This document shows, piece by piece, positions 8,132 to 15,764 of a DNA stretch of 25,440 nt; positions within the stretch are counted from its first letter, which is position 1, and each line of letters begins with the position of its first letter. The translations under genes and the position numbers were made by a program. The notes beneath the pieces were generated by a model. It saw only the letters and a list, made by a program, of their open reading frames with translations. It made no database searches and was not told where the DNA came from. Source of the stretch: CAZKUN01 sp964555935 (GTDB lineage Bacteria > Armatimonadota > Zipacnadia > Zipacnadales > VGFC01); assembly GCA_964555935.1 (NCBI GenBank), contig CAZKUN010000129.1, forward strand, positions 1 to 25,440, written 5' to 3'.

Positions 8132-8150
8132 CCCTGGGTAGGGGTGTCAA
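8122..8150 (-). promoter_or_regulatory. Sigma-70-type promoter for the activase-carB-pyr-argH operon
   Basis: On the minus strand, TTGACA (8150-8145) and TAAAAT (8127-8122) are separated by exactly 17 nt. The -35 hexamer is consensus and the -10 differs from TATAAT at one base. The expected transcription start is about 8113-8115, at the first base of the activase ATG, which predicts a leaderless transcript. Confidence 0.65.
8131..8144. repeat. Inverted repeat inside the promoter spacer
   Basis: CCCC-TGGGTA-GGGG lies within the -35/-10 spacer of the minus-strand promoter (8128-8144). It could be a second regulatory half of the operator region, or chance in GC-rich DNA. Confidence 0.25.
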
Positions 8151-8189
8151 CGGAGAAATAACTGGAGGGCCGGATAGAAGCGCGCGCGC

Positions 8190-8218
8190 TTTACAGTGGG
8201 GCGGCGGAGGAGTAGAAT
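8190..8218 (+). promoter_or_regulatory. Sigma-70-type promoter for the glycosidase-cupin operon
   Basis: TTTACA (8190-8195) and TAGAAT (8213-8218) are 17 nt apart, each one base off the consensus. The predicted start near 8225 leaves a leader of about 38 nt before the GTG at 8263. It diverges from the minus-strand promoter at 8122-8150, with about 40 nt between the two -35 boxes. Confidence 0.6.
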
Positions 8219-8262
8219 CGGGTTTCACGGACTTTGCCGCGTTGAAACCTGGGGATGCTTGA

Positions 8263-9411
8263 GTGCTACTGACCAACATACCGAAGATCCGCATACCAAA
8301 CGATGACTACGACTGGCTCGTAGCGGAGTGTCGGCGGCTGCTCGCCGAGTGCCAGATTGAGGGCCCGGACGGGGCTGTCTTCTACACGCCGGACACGCAG
8401 AAGCACTACGGCGCGATGTGGACGCGAGATCTCTGCTACATGGTCGAGGGCGCGGGTCACCTGATGCCGCCGGAGCACATCGCGTCAGCGATCGACACGA
8501 TCGTCGCCGGGCAGCGTGATGACGGGGCGATCCCCGACCGCGTGGAGGCGGACGGAACGCCGGTGTATCTGGCTGGCCCGAAGGACGCGCCGCTTGGCGA
8601 CAGGCCTCCCACCGATAACCCGCAGTTCATCATCAAGGCCATCGACGAGTACCTGAAACTCACGAACGACCTGCAGTTTGTCGTCGACCGGGTGAACGCC
8701 ATGTTCGCGGCGCTAGAATCGGTGCCGCAGACTGATGACGGCGCCGTTTACGTCGATCCCGCCTCGCCCCACGCGTCGTATGGCTTCGCCGACACGGCGC
8801 AGAAGACCGGCGCCGTGGCGTTCTCAACGCTTCTGCTTTGGGAAGCGTGGCAGCTCATGGGCGAGATGGGCCGACGGATCGAGGACCACGACGCGGCGCA
8901 CGACGCCTACGAGGCGGCGAGTAAGGTCTTCGGGTCGATGGTGCAGTTCTGGGACCCGGAGTTCGAGTTGCTGATCGCCGGGACGTATATGTGTCGGCAG
9001 CTTGATATCTGGGCCAGCGCATACGCGGTGCGCATCGGCGCGGTCGCAAGCGCTCAGCGCAAAGGCATCGCCACGTTCCTCTGCGACATGTATCCTGAGA
9101 TCACGATGGACGGGTACGTGCGGCATCTCGTGGCCGGGCAGTACTGGGAGCGGACGCTGACCGACGTGCCGAATGAGACGTATCAGAATGGCGGATACTG
9201 GGCCGTGCCGACGGGCTGGGTCGCGCGGGCGCTGCTGTCATCGTACAACCCCCATCTAGCTGAGCGCACGGCGATAGACTTGGTGAGCAGCTTCAAAGAG
9301 AACGGCGCGTGTGAGTGGATCGGCGACGGAGAACACGTTCTGCCGGGATACGTGGCAAGCGCGGCGCTGTTGCTGGACGCGGTGAAACCGGAGACGAAGC
9401 GGCGTGGATAA
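8263..9411 (+). CDS. (alpha/alpha)6-barrel glycosidase-like protein
   Basis: A 382-residue protein without a signal peptide, so probably cytoplasmic. It resembles six-hairpin glycosidases of the GH15/GH63/glycogen-debranching type. The features seen are an MWTRDL segment near residue 50, repeated helical hairpins, and NGGYWAVPTGWVARAL near residue 310, which recalls the barrel-closing region of that clan. I cannot assign a substrate or name the catalytic acids with confidence. The GTG at 8263 follows a weak GGGGA, and the tail overlaps the cupin start by 8 nt. The promoter at 8190-8218 fits transcription as a bicistron. A role in trimming an oligosaccharide or glycan fragment is an inference. 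Confidence 0.65.
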   Translation: MLLTNIPKIRIPNDDYDWLVAECRRLLAECQIEGPDGAVFYTPDTQKHYGAMWTRDLCYMVEGAGHLMPPEHIASAIDTIVAGQRDDGAIPDRVEADGTPVYLAGPKDAPLGDRPPTDNPQFIIKAIDEYLKLTNDLQFVVDRVNAMFAALESVPQTDDGAVYVDPASPHASYGFADTAQKTGAVAFSTLLLWEAWQLMGEMGRRIEDHDAAHDAYEAASKVFGSMVQFWDPEFELLIAGTYMCRQLDIWASAYAVRIGAVASAQRKGIATFLCDMYPEITMDGYVRHLVAGQYWERTLTDVPNETYQNGGYWAVPTGWVARALLSSYNPHLAERTAIDLVSSFKENGACEWIGDGEHVLPGYVASAALLLDAVKPETKRRG

Positions 9412-9775
9412 GGATCGCGGCGGGGAGGCCCAACCGGGCCAGCCATACGTGACGCTCGACGGCTCGATGGTTACCGAACTCGTTCGGCCCGAGAGGGGCG
9501 GATCGAGGAACCTGAGCGTTGCGGAGGCGGTCATAGAACCAGGGCAGCGGGCCCTGCGCCACGCGCACCGCGAGTCGGACGAGGTTTATTACGTGCTCGG
9601 CGGGAAGGGTGAAGTCAGCGTGGGGGAGAAGTCTTTCCCCGTAGAACCCGGGAGTTGCTTGTTCATTCCCGCGGGAGAGCCGCACTCTGCGGCGGCGGCG
9701 GGGAACGGGCCGCTGAAGATTCTGTGCGCATGTGCTCCCCCGTACGCACACGAGGACACGATCCCGGTAGACTGA
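9404..9775 (+). CDS. Small single-domain cupin protein
   Basis: A 123-residue one-domain cupin. The first cupin motif appears as RHAHRESDEVYYVLGG, giving the two histidines and a glutamate of a metal site. The second appears as PAGEPHSA, giving the fourth ligand histidine. Such proteins bind small sugars or acids, or act as isomerases, epimerases or dioxygenases. The ligand here is unknown. The GTG start overlaps the glycosidase stop by 8 nt, suggesting translational coupling and a shared carbohydrate-related role. There is no clear ribosome-binding sequence, so the exact start is less certain than the fold. Confidence 0.75.
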   Translation: MDKDRGGEAQPGQPYVTLDGSMVTELVRPERGGSRNLSVAEAVIEPGQRALRHAHRESDEVYYVLGGKGEVSVGEKSFPVEPGSCLFIPAGEPHSAAAAGNGPLKILCACAPPYAHEDTIPVD

Positions 9776-9794
9776 TGCGCCCGCGAGTAGTCCC

Positions 9795-10115
9795 GTGGCA
9801 ACCAGAAACCCAGAGATAGAAGAGCGTATCCAGCAGATCGAGGACACGACCGGCAAGCCGGTGATGCTGCGGCCGGTGCGGCCGACGAACTGCTGCTTCC
9901 GCGGACGAGTGGCCGAGAAGCAGAGCTGCTTCCTGATCGAATACCGCGACGACCTCACCGATGGCGTCCGACAGAACGAGATACTCCGAGAGCTGCTTCA
10001 GTGCATCGAAGTGCGACGCGGACAGAAGATCACACTTTACGACGGTGACGTCCAGTATGTTGAGATCCCACGCACAGAGACCCCAAAAGGCAACCGCCCG
10101 TCGTCGCGGTCGTGA
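9795..10115 (+). CDS. Small protein of unknown function
   Basis: A 106-residue cytoplasmic protein I do not recognise. It has three cysteines in the middle (NCCFRGRV and SCFLIEY), a charged helix (NEILRELLQCIE) and a basic, proline-containing tail. It starts with GTG, has no clear ribosome-binding site, and lies 19 nt after the cupin and 4 nt before the peptidyl-prolyl isomerase. The close packing on both sides is the best evidence that it is real. The internal cysteines could bind a metal or form a disulphide, but nothing proves it. Confidence 0.55.
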   Translation: MATRNPEIEERIQQIEDTTGKPVMLRPVRPTNCCFRGRVAEKQSCFLIEYRDDLTDGVRQNEILRELLQCIEVRRGQKITLYDGDVQYVEIPRTETPKGNRPSSRS

Positions 10116-10119
10116 ACCC

Positions 10120-11034
10120 ATGAGCTTGGTGCATTTGCGCGTTATCATCTCTTGCGTGTTGGCGCTGCTAGTCCTGTGCCTGCTGTGCGGGTGCGGTGAT
10201 GGCGGCGGCGACGCGGTCGTGACCGTAGACGGGACGAAGATCACGCGCGGCGAGTTTGAGGAGCGGCTGAAGCATGAACATGGCGCGGAGGCGCTCCGGA
10301 ACATGGTGGACCGCATCATCACCACCGACGCGGCGAAGACGGCGGGGATTGAGGTTGATGAAGCGCGGGTTGAGTTCAAACTGAAGCAGGCGGAACTCCG
10401 CGCGGGTGGCCCGGATGAACTCGCTGAGAAGCTCGCTAGGGAATGCAAGACGCTTGAGATGCTTCAGGAAGACTATACGGTCGAGGCGCTTACCGAGCAG
10501 CTCATCGCTCTGCATGTCGAGGTGACCGACGCCGAGATCGCCGCCCACTATGAGGAGATCAAGGACCAGTTCGCCCACGATGAGATGATCAAGGGCCGGT
10601 TCATGCTCCTGGAGAGTCGCGAGAATGCCGGGGCGATTCTCGAGGTGCTGGCCGAACCGGACGCGGACTTCGCCGGCCTCGCCAGCGCGCTCAGCATCGA
10701 TCCGGGCACGAAGGACGACGGCGGCGACATGGGGTGGTTAGAGCGCGATGACTACGCGCCAGAGATTACCGAGCAGGCTTTCCAGCGTAACGTCGGCGAG
10801 TACACGAGCATCATCGAATACGCGGATGGGTTTGCCATCGTGCTAGTAGAGGGCAAGAAGCCGGCGGGGCACCGTCCGCTGGAAGACGTGCGCGATCAAG
10901 TGCGGAGTCAGGTCCTCCGGGCCAAGGAGGGCCAGTTGAGACCGACGTGGGCAGCCGAGCAGCGCCAGACGGCAGAGATTGAGGTCATCGACGAAGAGTT
11001 GCAGACCCCGTTCGAGCGGCTCCGGAAGCAGTAG
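10120..11034 (+). CDS. Lipoprotein peptidyl-prolyl isomerase of the parvulin (PpiC/SurA/PrsA) type
   Basis: A 304-residue exported folding chaperone. The N-terminus is a hydrophobic signal (residues 6-23) ending in CLLCGC, with Cys25 the likely lipidated residue. The -2 cysteine makes the lipobox imperfect. A SurA_N-like helical region follows, then a parvulin rotamase domain at about residues 160-260. That domain contains DFAGLASALSIDPGTKDDGGDMGW and a later EYTSIIEYADGFAIVLVEG, both typical of PpiC domains. The ATG at 10120 is chosen over one at 9961 because the latter would bury the signal peptide and overlap the preceding gene by 155 nt. It probably assists the folding of exported proteins. 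Confidence 0.85.
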   Translation: MSLVHLRVIISCVLALLVLCLLCGCGDGGGDAVVTVDGTKITRGEFEERLKHEHGAEALRNMVDRIITTDAAKTAGIEVDEARVEFKLKQAELRAGGPDELAEKLARECKTLEMLQEDYTVEALTEQLIALHVEVTDAEIAAHYEEIKDQFAHDEMIKGRFMLLESRENAGAILEVLAEPDADFAGLASALSIDPGTKDDGGDMGWLERDDYAPEITEQAFQRNVGEYTSIIEYADGFAIVLVEGKKPAGHRPLEDVRDQVRSQVLRAKEGQLRPTWAAEQRQTAEIEVIDEELQTPFERLRKQ

Positions 11035-11041
11035 ACGACTC

Positions 11042-11057
11042 GGGCCGAATTCGGCCC
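11042..11057. terminator. Perfect palindrome between convergent genes
   Basis: GGGCCGAATTCGGCCC is a 16-nt perfect palindrome in the 40-nt gap between the isomerase (plus) and the metallophosphatase (minus), both of which run into it. It could form a six-base-pair hairpin with an AATT loop and act as a bidirectional terminator. Neither side has a T-run, so intrinsic termination is not assured. Confidence 0.4.
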
Positions 11058-11074
11058 AACCGACGGCTCCCCAG

Positions 11075-11872
11075 CTAGACGCCCTGTTTGTACTCCACGA
11101 ACTTGTAGGATAGCTCGCCGCTGCTGACGGTCGCCAGGAGGCAGCCTTTCGCAGCCGTGCCGTCGTGGTTGCCGCGGCTGTTCGCCAAGCACGCGCAGGT
11201 CGTCGCGGTTGCGTCGCCGATCTGGCGCTCGGTGAGGCCGTGGAAGTGCCCGTTGAACACGTGCTTCAGGTTGTGCCCCTCAAAGAGCTTCAGGACATCA
11301 TCGGCGTTGTCTGGGCGCATCGCGACGTCGTTGCCGAGAGGGAAGTGGGTGAAGGCGACGGTGGGGCGCGAAGCGGGGATCCGAGTCAGCGCCGTGCGGA
11401 GCCAGTCGATGGTCTCGGGCTGGACGGACATCTCCTGGTACTTGGCCTCTTCGGTTGAATCGAGCCCCAGGAATGTCCACCCGTGATAGTCGAAACGGTA
11501 GTTGAGGCGCCTCGGCCCGAAGACCTCGACCCACGTGGCCTTCTCCGCGGCATAGTCGTGGTTGCCCATGACCGGGTACGCGGGAGCGCCGAGTTGGACC
11601 AAGGCGTCAGCCATGCCACGCAGTTCCTTGACCGCGCCACCGGTGGCAAGGTCGCCGACGACGAGGACGAACCGGTAGTCATGCGCGGCGCGCAGGTACG
11701 AGAACGCGCCGGTGAGGTAGTCGGAGCAGTTCTCGTCGAGCCAGTGGGTGTCGTTAATGACGAGAAAGCTGAAATCGGATGTGTCCGCGGCAGCGACGCC
11801 GGCGGTCATCGCGGCGGCTCCGAGGGCTGATTGCCTCAGGAACGTGCGGCGGGTGAGCTTGGAAGTGGGCAT
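11075..11872 (-). CDS. Tat-exported metallophosphatase
   Basis: A 265-residue calcineurin-like metallophosphoesterase. The N-terminus carries a twin-arginine signal (KLTRRTFLRQSALGAAAM). The two-metal site is spread over the expected blocks: NDTHW, GDLA, GNHD, THFP and GHFHG. The substrate is unknown; it may be a phosphomonoester or phosphodiester in the periplasm. The ATG at 11872 is chosen over one at 11905 because AAGGAGA lies 8 nt upstream and it begins at the Tat signal. It diverges from the Tat-exported sulfatase across a 176-nt gap, in which I see no strong promoter match on either strand. Confidence 0.88.
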   Translation of the reverse strand: MPTSKLTRRTFLRQSALGAAAMTAGVAAADTSDFSFLVINDTHWLDENCSDYLTGAFSYLRAAHDYRFVLVVGDLATGGAVKELRGMADALVQLGAPAYPVMGNHDYAAEKATWVEVFGPRRLNYRFDYHGWTFLGLDSTEEAKYQEMSVQPETIDWLRTALTRIPASRPTVAFTHFPLGNDVAMRPDNADDVLKLFEGHNLKHVFNGHFHGLTERQIGDATATTCACLANSRGNHDGTAAKGCLLATVSSGELSYKFVEYKQGV

Positions 11873-11880
11873 GGCGTGAA

Positions 11881-11887
11881 TCTCCTT
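11881..11887 (-). promoter_or_regulatory. Ribosome-binding site fixing the metallophosphatase start
   Basis: AAGGAGA on the minus strand, 8 nt before the ATG at 11872. It rules out the longer frame from 11905. Confidence 0.65.
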
Positions 11888-12035
11888 GGGTCGGCTGGTC
11901 CTCAAGTGCGATTCGCGGCGGCCGGCGTCGATACCTTCGGGGCAATGCCGGACGGAGGTGCTTTGGATGAGAGAGCCAATAATGACCGAACGGCAGGATG
12001 CAACGGGCCAAGCGGACCGTTGCCACGCCTAACGC

Positions 12036-12044
12036 GGAAGGGGA
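12036..12044 (+). promoter_or_regulatory. Ribosome-binding site of the sulfatase gene
   Basis: GGAAGGGGA just before the ATG at 12049, which places the start at the Tat signal. The in-frame ATG at 11998 would put 17 extra residues in front of that signal. Confidence 0.6.
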
Positions 12045-12048
12045 CACC

Positions 12049-13443
12049 ATGGCGACGCGGATGAACCGACGAGATGCGCTGCGGAGCATGGGTTCCGCGG
12101 CACTTGGAGGAGCGGCGATGATGGCAGGATCAGGCACATCAGGCGGACAGCGGCGCGATACCGCGCGGCGCAAGCCGAACATCATCTTCATCATGACCGA
12201 TGACCTGGGCTATGGCGACCTGGGCTGCTATGGGCAGCAGGTGATCCAGACACCACACATCGACCGGTTGGCGGCCGAGGGCGTGCGCTTCACGGACTGT
12301 TACGCGGGCAGCACCGTCTGCGCGCCGTCACGATGCGTGCTAATGACGGGCAAGCATACGGGCCACTGCCACGTTCGCGGGAACGCGCGCGTGCCGCTAC
12401 GGCCCGAAGACGTGACGGTTGCGGAGTTGCTGCGGGGCCAGGGCTACACCACGGGGACGATCGGAAAATGGGGCCTGGGCGAGCCCGATACGACGGGCAT
12501 CCCGAATCGGCAGGGATTCGACTACTGGTTCGGGTACCTGAACCAGAAGAATGCCCACAACTACTACCCCGAGTTCCTGTGGCGGAATGAAGAGAAAGTG
12601 ACGCTCGAGGGCAACCTCGAAGGCGCCAAGAGCGAGTACACGCATGACATCTTCACCCAGGAGGCTCTGCACTTCGTTGATGACCACAAGGATGACCCGT
12701 TCTTCCTGTATCTTCCTTACACGATCCCACACGCGAACAACGAGCTTGGCCGTGACTCGGGCGACGGAATGGAAGTGCCCGATTACGGGTCCTACGCCGA
12801 TGAGAAGTGGAAACAGCCGCAGAAGGGCCACGCGGCGATGATCACGCGGATGGATCGAGACATCGGCAGCCTGCTCTCGCTGCTGGCGGAGCTTGATCTC
12901 GAGAAGGACACGCTGCTCTTCTTCACCAGCGACAATGGACCCCACAAGGAGGGCGGCGCTGACCCGGAGTTCTTCAACAGTAGCGGGCCGCTGAAGGGCT
13001 ACAAGCGGGATCTGTATGAGGGCGGGATCCGCGTGCCCATGATCGCGCGTTGGCCGGGGATGATCCGGCCCGGCGAGAGCGATCAGCCGTGGGCGTTCTG
13101 GGACTTCCTTCCGACCGCGTGTCAGTTCGCCGGCGCGAAGCCGCCGAGCGACATCGACGGGATCTCCATGTTGCCGGCGGTGTTCGGCCGGGAGCAACAG
13201 AGCCACGAGTTCATGTACTGGGAGTTCCACGAGCGCGGCTTCAACCAGGCCGTGCGGATGGGCGACTGGAAGGCCGTGAGGAAGGGCTTCGACGAACCGA
13301 TCGAGCTGTATGATCTGTCGGAAGACATCGGCGAAACGAATGACGTCGCCGGGGAGCAACCGGATGTGGTGGCGACGATTGAGGACTATCTGAAGACGGC
13401 GAGGGTGGACTCCGAGGAGTTCCCGGTGGAGAAGAAGCGTTGA
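12049..13443 (+). CDS. Tat-exported type I sulfatase (arylsulfatase family)
   Basis: A 464-residue sulfate-ester hydrolase. A twin-arginine signal (MNRRDALRSMGSAALGGAAM) opens the protein. The mature part starts with PNIIFIMTDDLGYGDLGCYG, where Asp51 and Asp52 are metal ligands. The sulfatase signature CAPSR has Cys91 at the site converted to formylglycine, so a formylglycine-generating (or anaerobic radical SAM) maturase is required. A second metal-binding block appears as TSDNGPHKEGG. It belongs to the arylsulfatase-A-like group common in bacteria that digest sulfated glycans; the substrate is not evident. It is followed 64 nt later by tdh on the same strand, so co-transcription is possible but not certain. 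Confidence 0.94.
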   Translation: MATRMNRRDALRSMGSAALGGAAMMAGSGTSGGQRRDTARRKPNIIFIMTDDLGYGDLGCYGQQVIQTPHIDRLAAEGVRFTDCYAGSTVCAPSRCVLMTGKHTGHCHVRGNARVPLRPEDVTVAELLRGQGYTTGTIGKWGLGEPDTTGIPNRQGFDYWFGYLNQKNAHNYYPEFLWRNEEKVTLEGNLEGAKSEYTHDIFTQEALHFVDDHKDDPFFLYLPYTIPHANNELGRDSGDGMEVPDYGSYADEKWKQPQKGHAAMITRMDRDIGSLLSLLAELDLEKDTLLFFTSDNGPHKEGGADPEFFNSSGPLKGYKRDLYEGGIRVPMIARWPGMIRPGESDQPWAFWDFLPTACQFAGAKPPSDIDGISMLPAVFGREQQSHEFMYWEFHERGFNQAVRMGDWKAVRKGFDEPIELYDLSEDIGETNDVAGEQPDVVATIEDYLKTARVDSEEFPVEKKR

Positions 13444-13507
13444 CGGGTATGACGGCGCTAGGAGCTGGAAGCTCGCGGTCCAAGACGACAGACGACGGAG
13501 AAACGAC

Positions 13508-14557
13508 ATGGCGACGATGAAGGCGTTGGTGAAGAGCAAGACCGAGCCGGGCCTGTGGCTCGAGGACGTGCCAATACCGCGGTTCGAGCACAACGAGGTG
13601 CTGATAAAGGTGCTGCGGACGGGGATCTGCGGCACGGACGTGCACATCTACGACTGGGACGCGTGGGCGCAGGGCGCGATCACCAAAGGCCTCGTGGTTG
13701 GGCACGAGTTCGTTGGGAAGATCATCGCGGTCGGCAGCCACGTGAAGGACTTCAAGCCCGGCAACATCGTCAGCGGCGAAGGGCATGTGGTCTGCGGGCA
13801 CTGCCGGAACTGCCTGGCGGGTCGTCGGCATCTGTGCCGGCAGACACGAGGCATCGGCGTCGACCGAGACGGGGCGTATGCCGAGTATCTCGTGCTGCCG
13901 CAGACGAACGTGTGGCTGCACGACGAACTGATCGACCGGGATGTCCAGGCGATCTTCGACCCGTTCGGCAACGCGGTTCACTCGGCGCTCTCGTTCGAGG
14001 CGCTGGGCGAGGACGTGCTGATTACCGGAGCGGGGCCGATTGGGATCATGTCGATTGGCGTGGTGAGGCACGCGGGCGCGCGGCATGTCGTGATTACGGA
14101 TGTCAACCCGTACCGGCTGGAACTCGCCAAGATGATGGGCCCGACGATGGCGCTCGATGTTCGCACCGAGAGCATCGCCGATGCGCAAGAAGAACTGGGC
14201 ATGAAAGAGGGCTTCGATGTGGGGCTTGAGATGTCGGGCAGCCCCGCGGCCTTCAAGGACATGCTTGACAACATGTGCCACGGCGGCAAGATCGCGATGC
14301 TCGGGCTGCCATCGGAGCCGACGCCGATGAACTGGCGGACGGTGATCTTCAACGGGCTGACGATCAAGGGCATCTACGGGCGCGAGATGTATGAGACGTG
14401 GTACCAGATGACCGTCATGCTGCAAAGCGGGCTCGACATCACGCCCGTGATCACCCATCGGTTTGGCTGCGAGGAGTATGAGAAGGGCTTCGATGTCATG
14501 CGCAGCGGGAACTCGGGCAAGGTCATTTTGACGTGGGATGATGAGTCGGAAGACTGA
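13508..14557 (+). CDS. tdh: L-threonine 3-dehydrogenase
   Basis: Oxidises L-threonine to 2-amino-3-oxobutanoate with NAD+. The protein is 349 residues and zinc-dependent, of the medium-chain dehydrogenase family. Cys41 in GICGTDVHIYDWDAW and the GHE segment supply the catalytic zinc site. A structural zinc site is formed by CGHCRNC plus a fourth cysteine about eight residues on. The NAD fold contains GAGPIG. The sequence TDVHIYDWD is strongly TDH-like. GGAG lies about 7 nt before the ATG. It lies 18 nt upstream of kbl, its usual pathway partner, and both probably form one transcript with the following genes. Confidence 0.96.
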   Translation: MATMKALVKSKTEPGLWLEDVPIPRFEHNEVLIKVLRTGICGTDVHIYDWDAWAQGAITKGLVVGHEFVGKIIAVGSHVKDFKPGNIVSGEGHVVCGHCRNCLAGRRHLCRQTRGIGVDRDGAYAEYLVLPQTNVWLHDELIDRDVQAIFDPFGNAVHSALSFEALGEDVLITGAGPIGIMSIGVVRHAGARHVVITDVNPYRLELAKMMGPTMALDVRTESIADAQEELGMKEGFDVGLEMSGSPAAFKDMLDNMCHGGKIAMLGLPSEPTPMNWRTVIFNGLTIKGIYGREMYETWYQMTVMLQSGLDITPVITHRFGCEEYEKGFDVMRSGNSGKVILTWDDESED

Positions 14558-14575
14558 CGCTTAAGGGGCAGCGCG

Positions 14576-15760
14576 ATGCTTGGTCCGATGAAGGAATTCC
14601 TCGCGGGGCAACTCGACGAGATCAGAGAGGGCGGGCTGTTCAAGGGCGAGCGCGTGATTGCCGGGCCGCAGCGGGCGGTGGTTGAACTGCAAGACGGCGA
14701 GCCGCTGCTGAACATGTGCGCGAACAACTACCTCGGGCTGGCGAGCCACCCGGACATCATCGCGGCGGCGCACGAGGCGCTGGACCAGTGGGGCTATGGG
14801 ATGGCGAGCGTGCGCTTCATCTGCGGGACGCAAGTGGCGCACAAGGAGCTGGAACGTAAGATCAGCGAGTTCCTGGGCACGGAGGATACGCTCCTCTATT
14901 CCTCGTGCTTCGACGCCAACACGGGCCTGTTTGAGACGCTGCTGTCGGCGGAGGACGCGATCCTGTCTGATGAGCTGAACCACGCGAGCATCATCGACGG
15001 GGTGAGGCTCTGCAAAGCGCAGCGATTCCGCTACAAGAACAACGATATGGCCTCGCTTGAGGAGAACCTCCAGGAGGCCAGGGGCGCGCGGCACCGCCTG
15101 ATCGCGACCGACGGCGTGTTCTCGATGGACGGGACCATCCCGGACCTGGGGGCCATCTGCGACTTGGCCGACAAGCACGACGCCGCAGTGATGATCGACG
15201 ATTCCCACGCGGTCGGGTTCATGGGAGAGAATGGCCGAGGCACGCACGAGTATTGCGGCGTGATGGGCCGGGTGGACATCATCACCGGGACGCTTGGCAA
15301 GGCCCTCGGCGGCGCGAGCGGCGGCTACACGAGCGGGCGGCAGGAAGTGATCGACATCCTCCGCCAGCGCTCGCGACCGTATCTGTTCAGCAACTCCGTC
15401 GCGCCAACCATCGTGGGTACGAGCCTGAAGGTCCTCGACATGCTGGCCGGATCGGGCGGCCTGCGCGAGACGCTTCATGCGAACACGAAGCTCTTCCGCC
15501 AGGGAATGACGGCGCGCGGCTTCGACATCGCGCCGGGCGACCACCCCATCGTGCCGATCATGCTAGGCGACGCAGCGCTCGCCGCAAGAATGGCGGAGAT
15601 GATGCTCGCCCGAGGCGTGTATGTCATCGCGTTCAGCTACCCGGTGGTGCCGAAGGGCAAGGCGCGGATCCGCGTTCAACTGTCGGCGGCACACGCGCCG
15701 GAAGAACTGACGTTGGCGATGGATGCATTTGCAGACGTGAAGACAGAACTAGGGATTTGA
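14576..15760 (+). CDS. kbl: Glycine C-acetyltransferase (2-amino-3-ketobutyrate CoA ligase)
   Basis: Splits 2-amino-3-oxobutanoate with CoA into glycine and acetyl-CoA, completing threonine breakdown. The protein is 394 residues, a PLP-dependent fold-type I enzyme of the alpha-oxoamine synthase family. The PLP lysine lies in TGTLGKALGGASGGY. Other hallmarks are CANNYLGLA, SVRFICGT, GVFSMDG and DDSHAVGFMG. AAGGGG precedes the ATG. It directly follows tdh and is 4 nt from the GH4 gene, so translation may be coupled onward. Confidence 0.97.
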   Translation: MLGPMKEFLAGQLDEIREGGLFKGERVIAGPQRAVVELQDGEPLLNMCANNYLGLASHPDIIAAAHEALDQWGYGMASVRFICGTQVAHKELERKISEFLGTEDTLLYSSCFDANTGLFETLLSAEDAILSDELNHASIIDGVRLCKAQRFRYKNNDMASLEENLQEARGARHRLIATDGVFSMDGTIPDLGAICDLADKHDAAVMIDDSHAVGFMGENGRGTHEYCGVMGRVDIITGTLGKALGGASGGYTSGRQEVIDILRQRSRPYLFSNSVAPTIVGTSLKVLDMLAGSGGLRETLHANTKLFRQGMTARGFDIAPGDHPIVPIMLGDAALAARMAEMMLARGVYVIAFSYPVVPKGKARIRVQLSAAHAPEELTLAMDAFADVKTELGI

Positions 15761-15764
15761 GGGG

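Noticed and set aside
9961..10119. Longer N-terminus of the peptidyl-prolyl isomerase
   Set aside because: It would overlap the upstream small gene by 155 nt and place the lipoprotein signal internally; the start at 10120 puts the signal first.
11873..12048. Promoters in the divergent gap between the metallophosphatase and sulfatase
   Set aside because: Candidate hexamers such as TTGGAT and AATAAT have unsuitable spacing, so no promoter is called.
13462..13474. GAGCT-GGA-AGCTC hairpin between the sulfatase and tdh genes
   Set aside because: Only five base pairs with no T-run; too weak to call a terminator in GC-rich sequence.
12397..13647. 416-residue minus-strand frame opposite the sulfatase
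   Set aside because: Antisense to a clear sulfatase and without recognisable domains.
13241..14458. 405-residue minus-strand frame opposite tdh
   Set aside because: Low-complexity antisense shadow; tdh on the other strand has all its zinc and NAD motifs.
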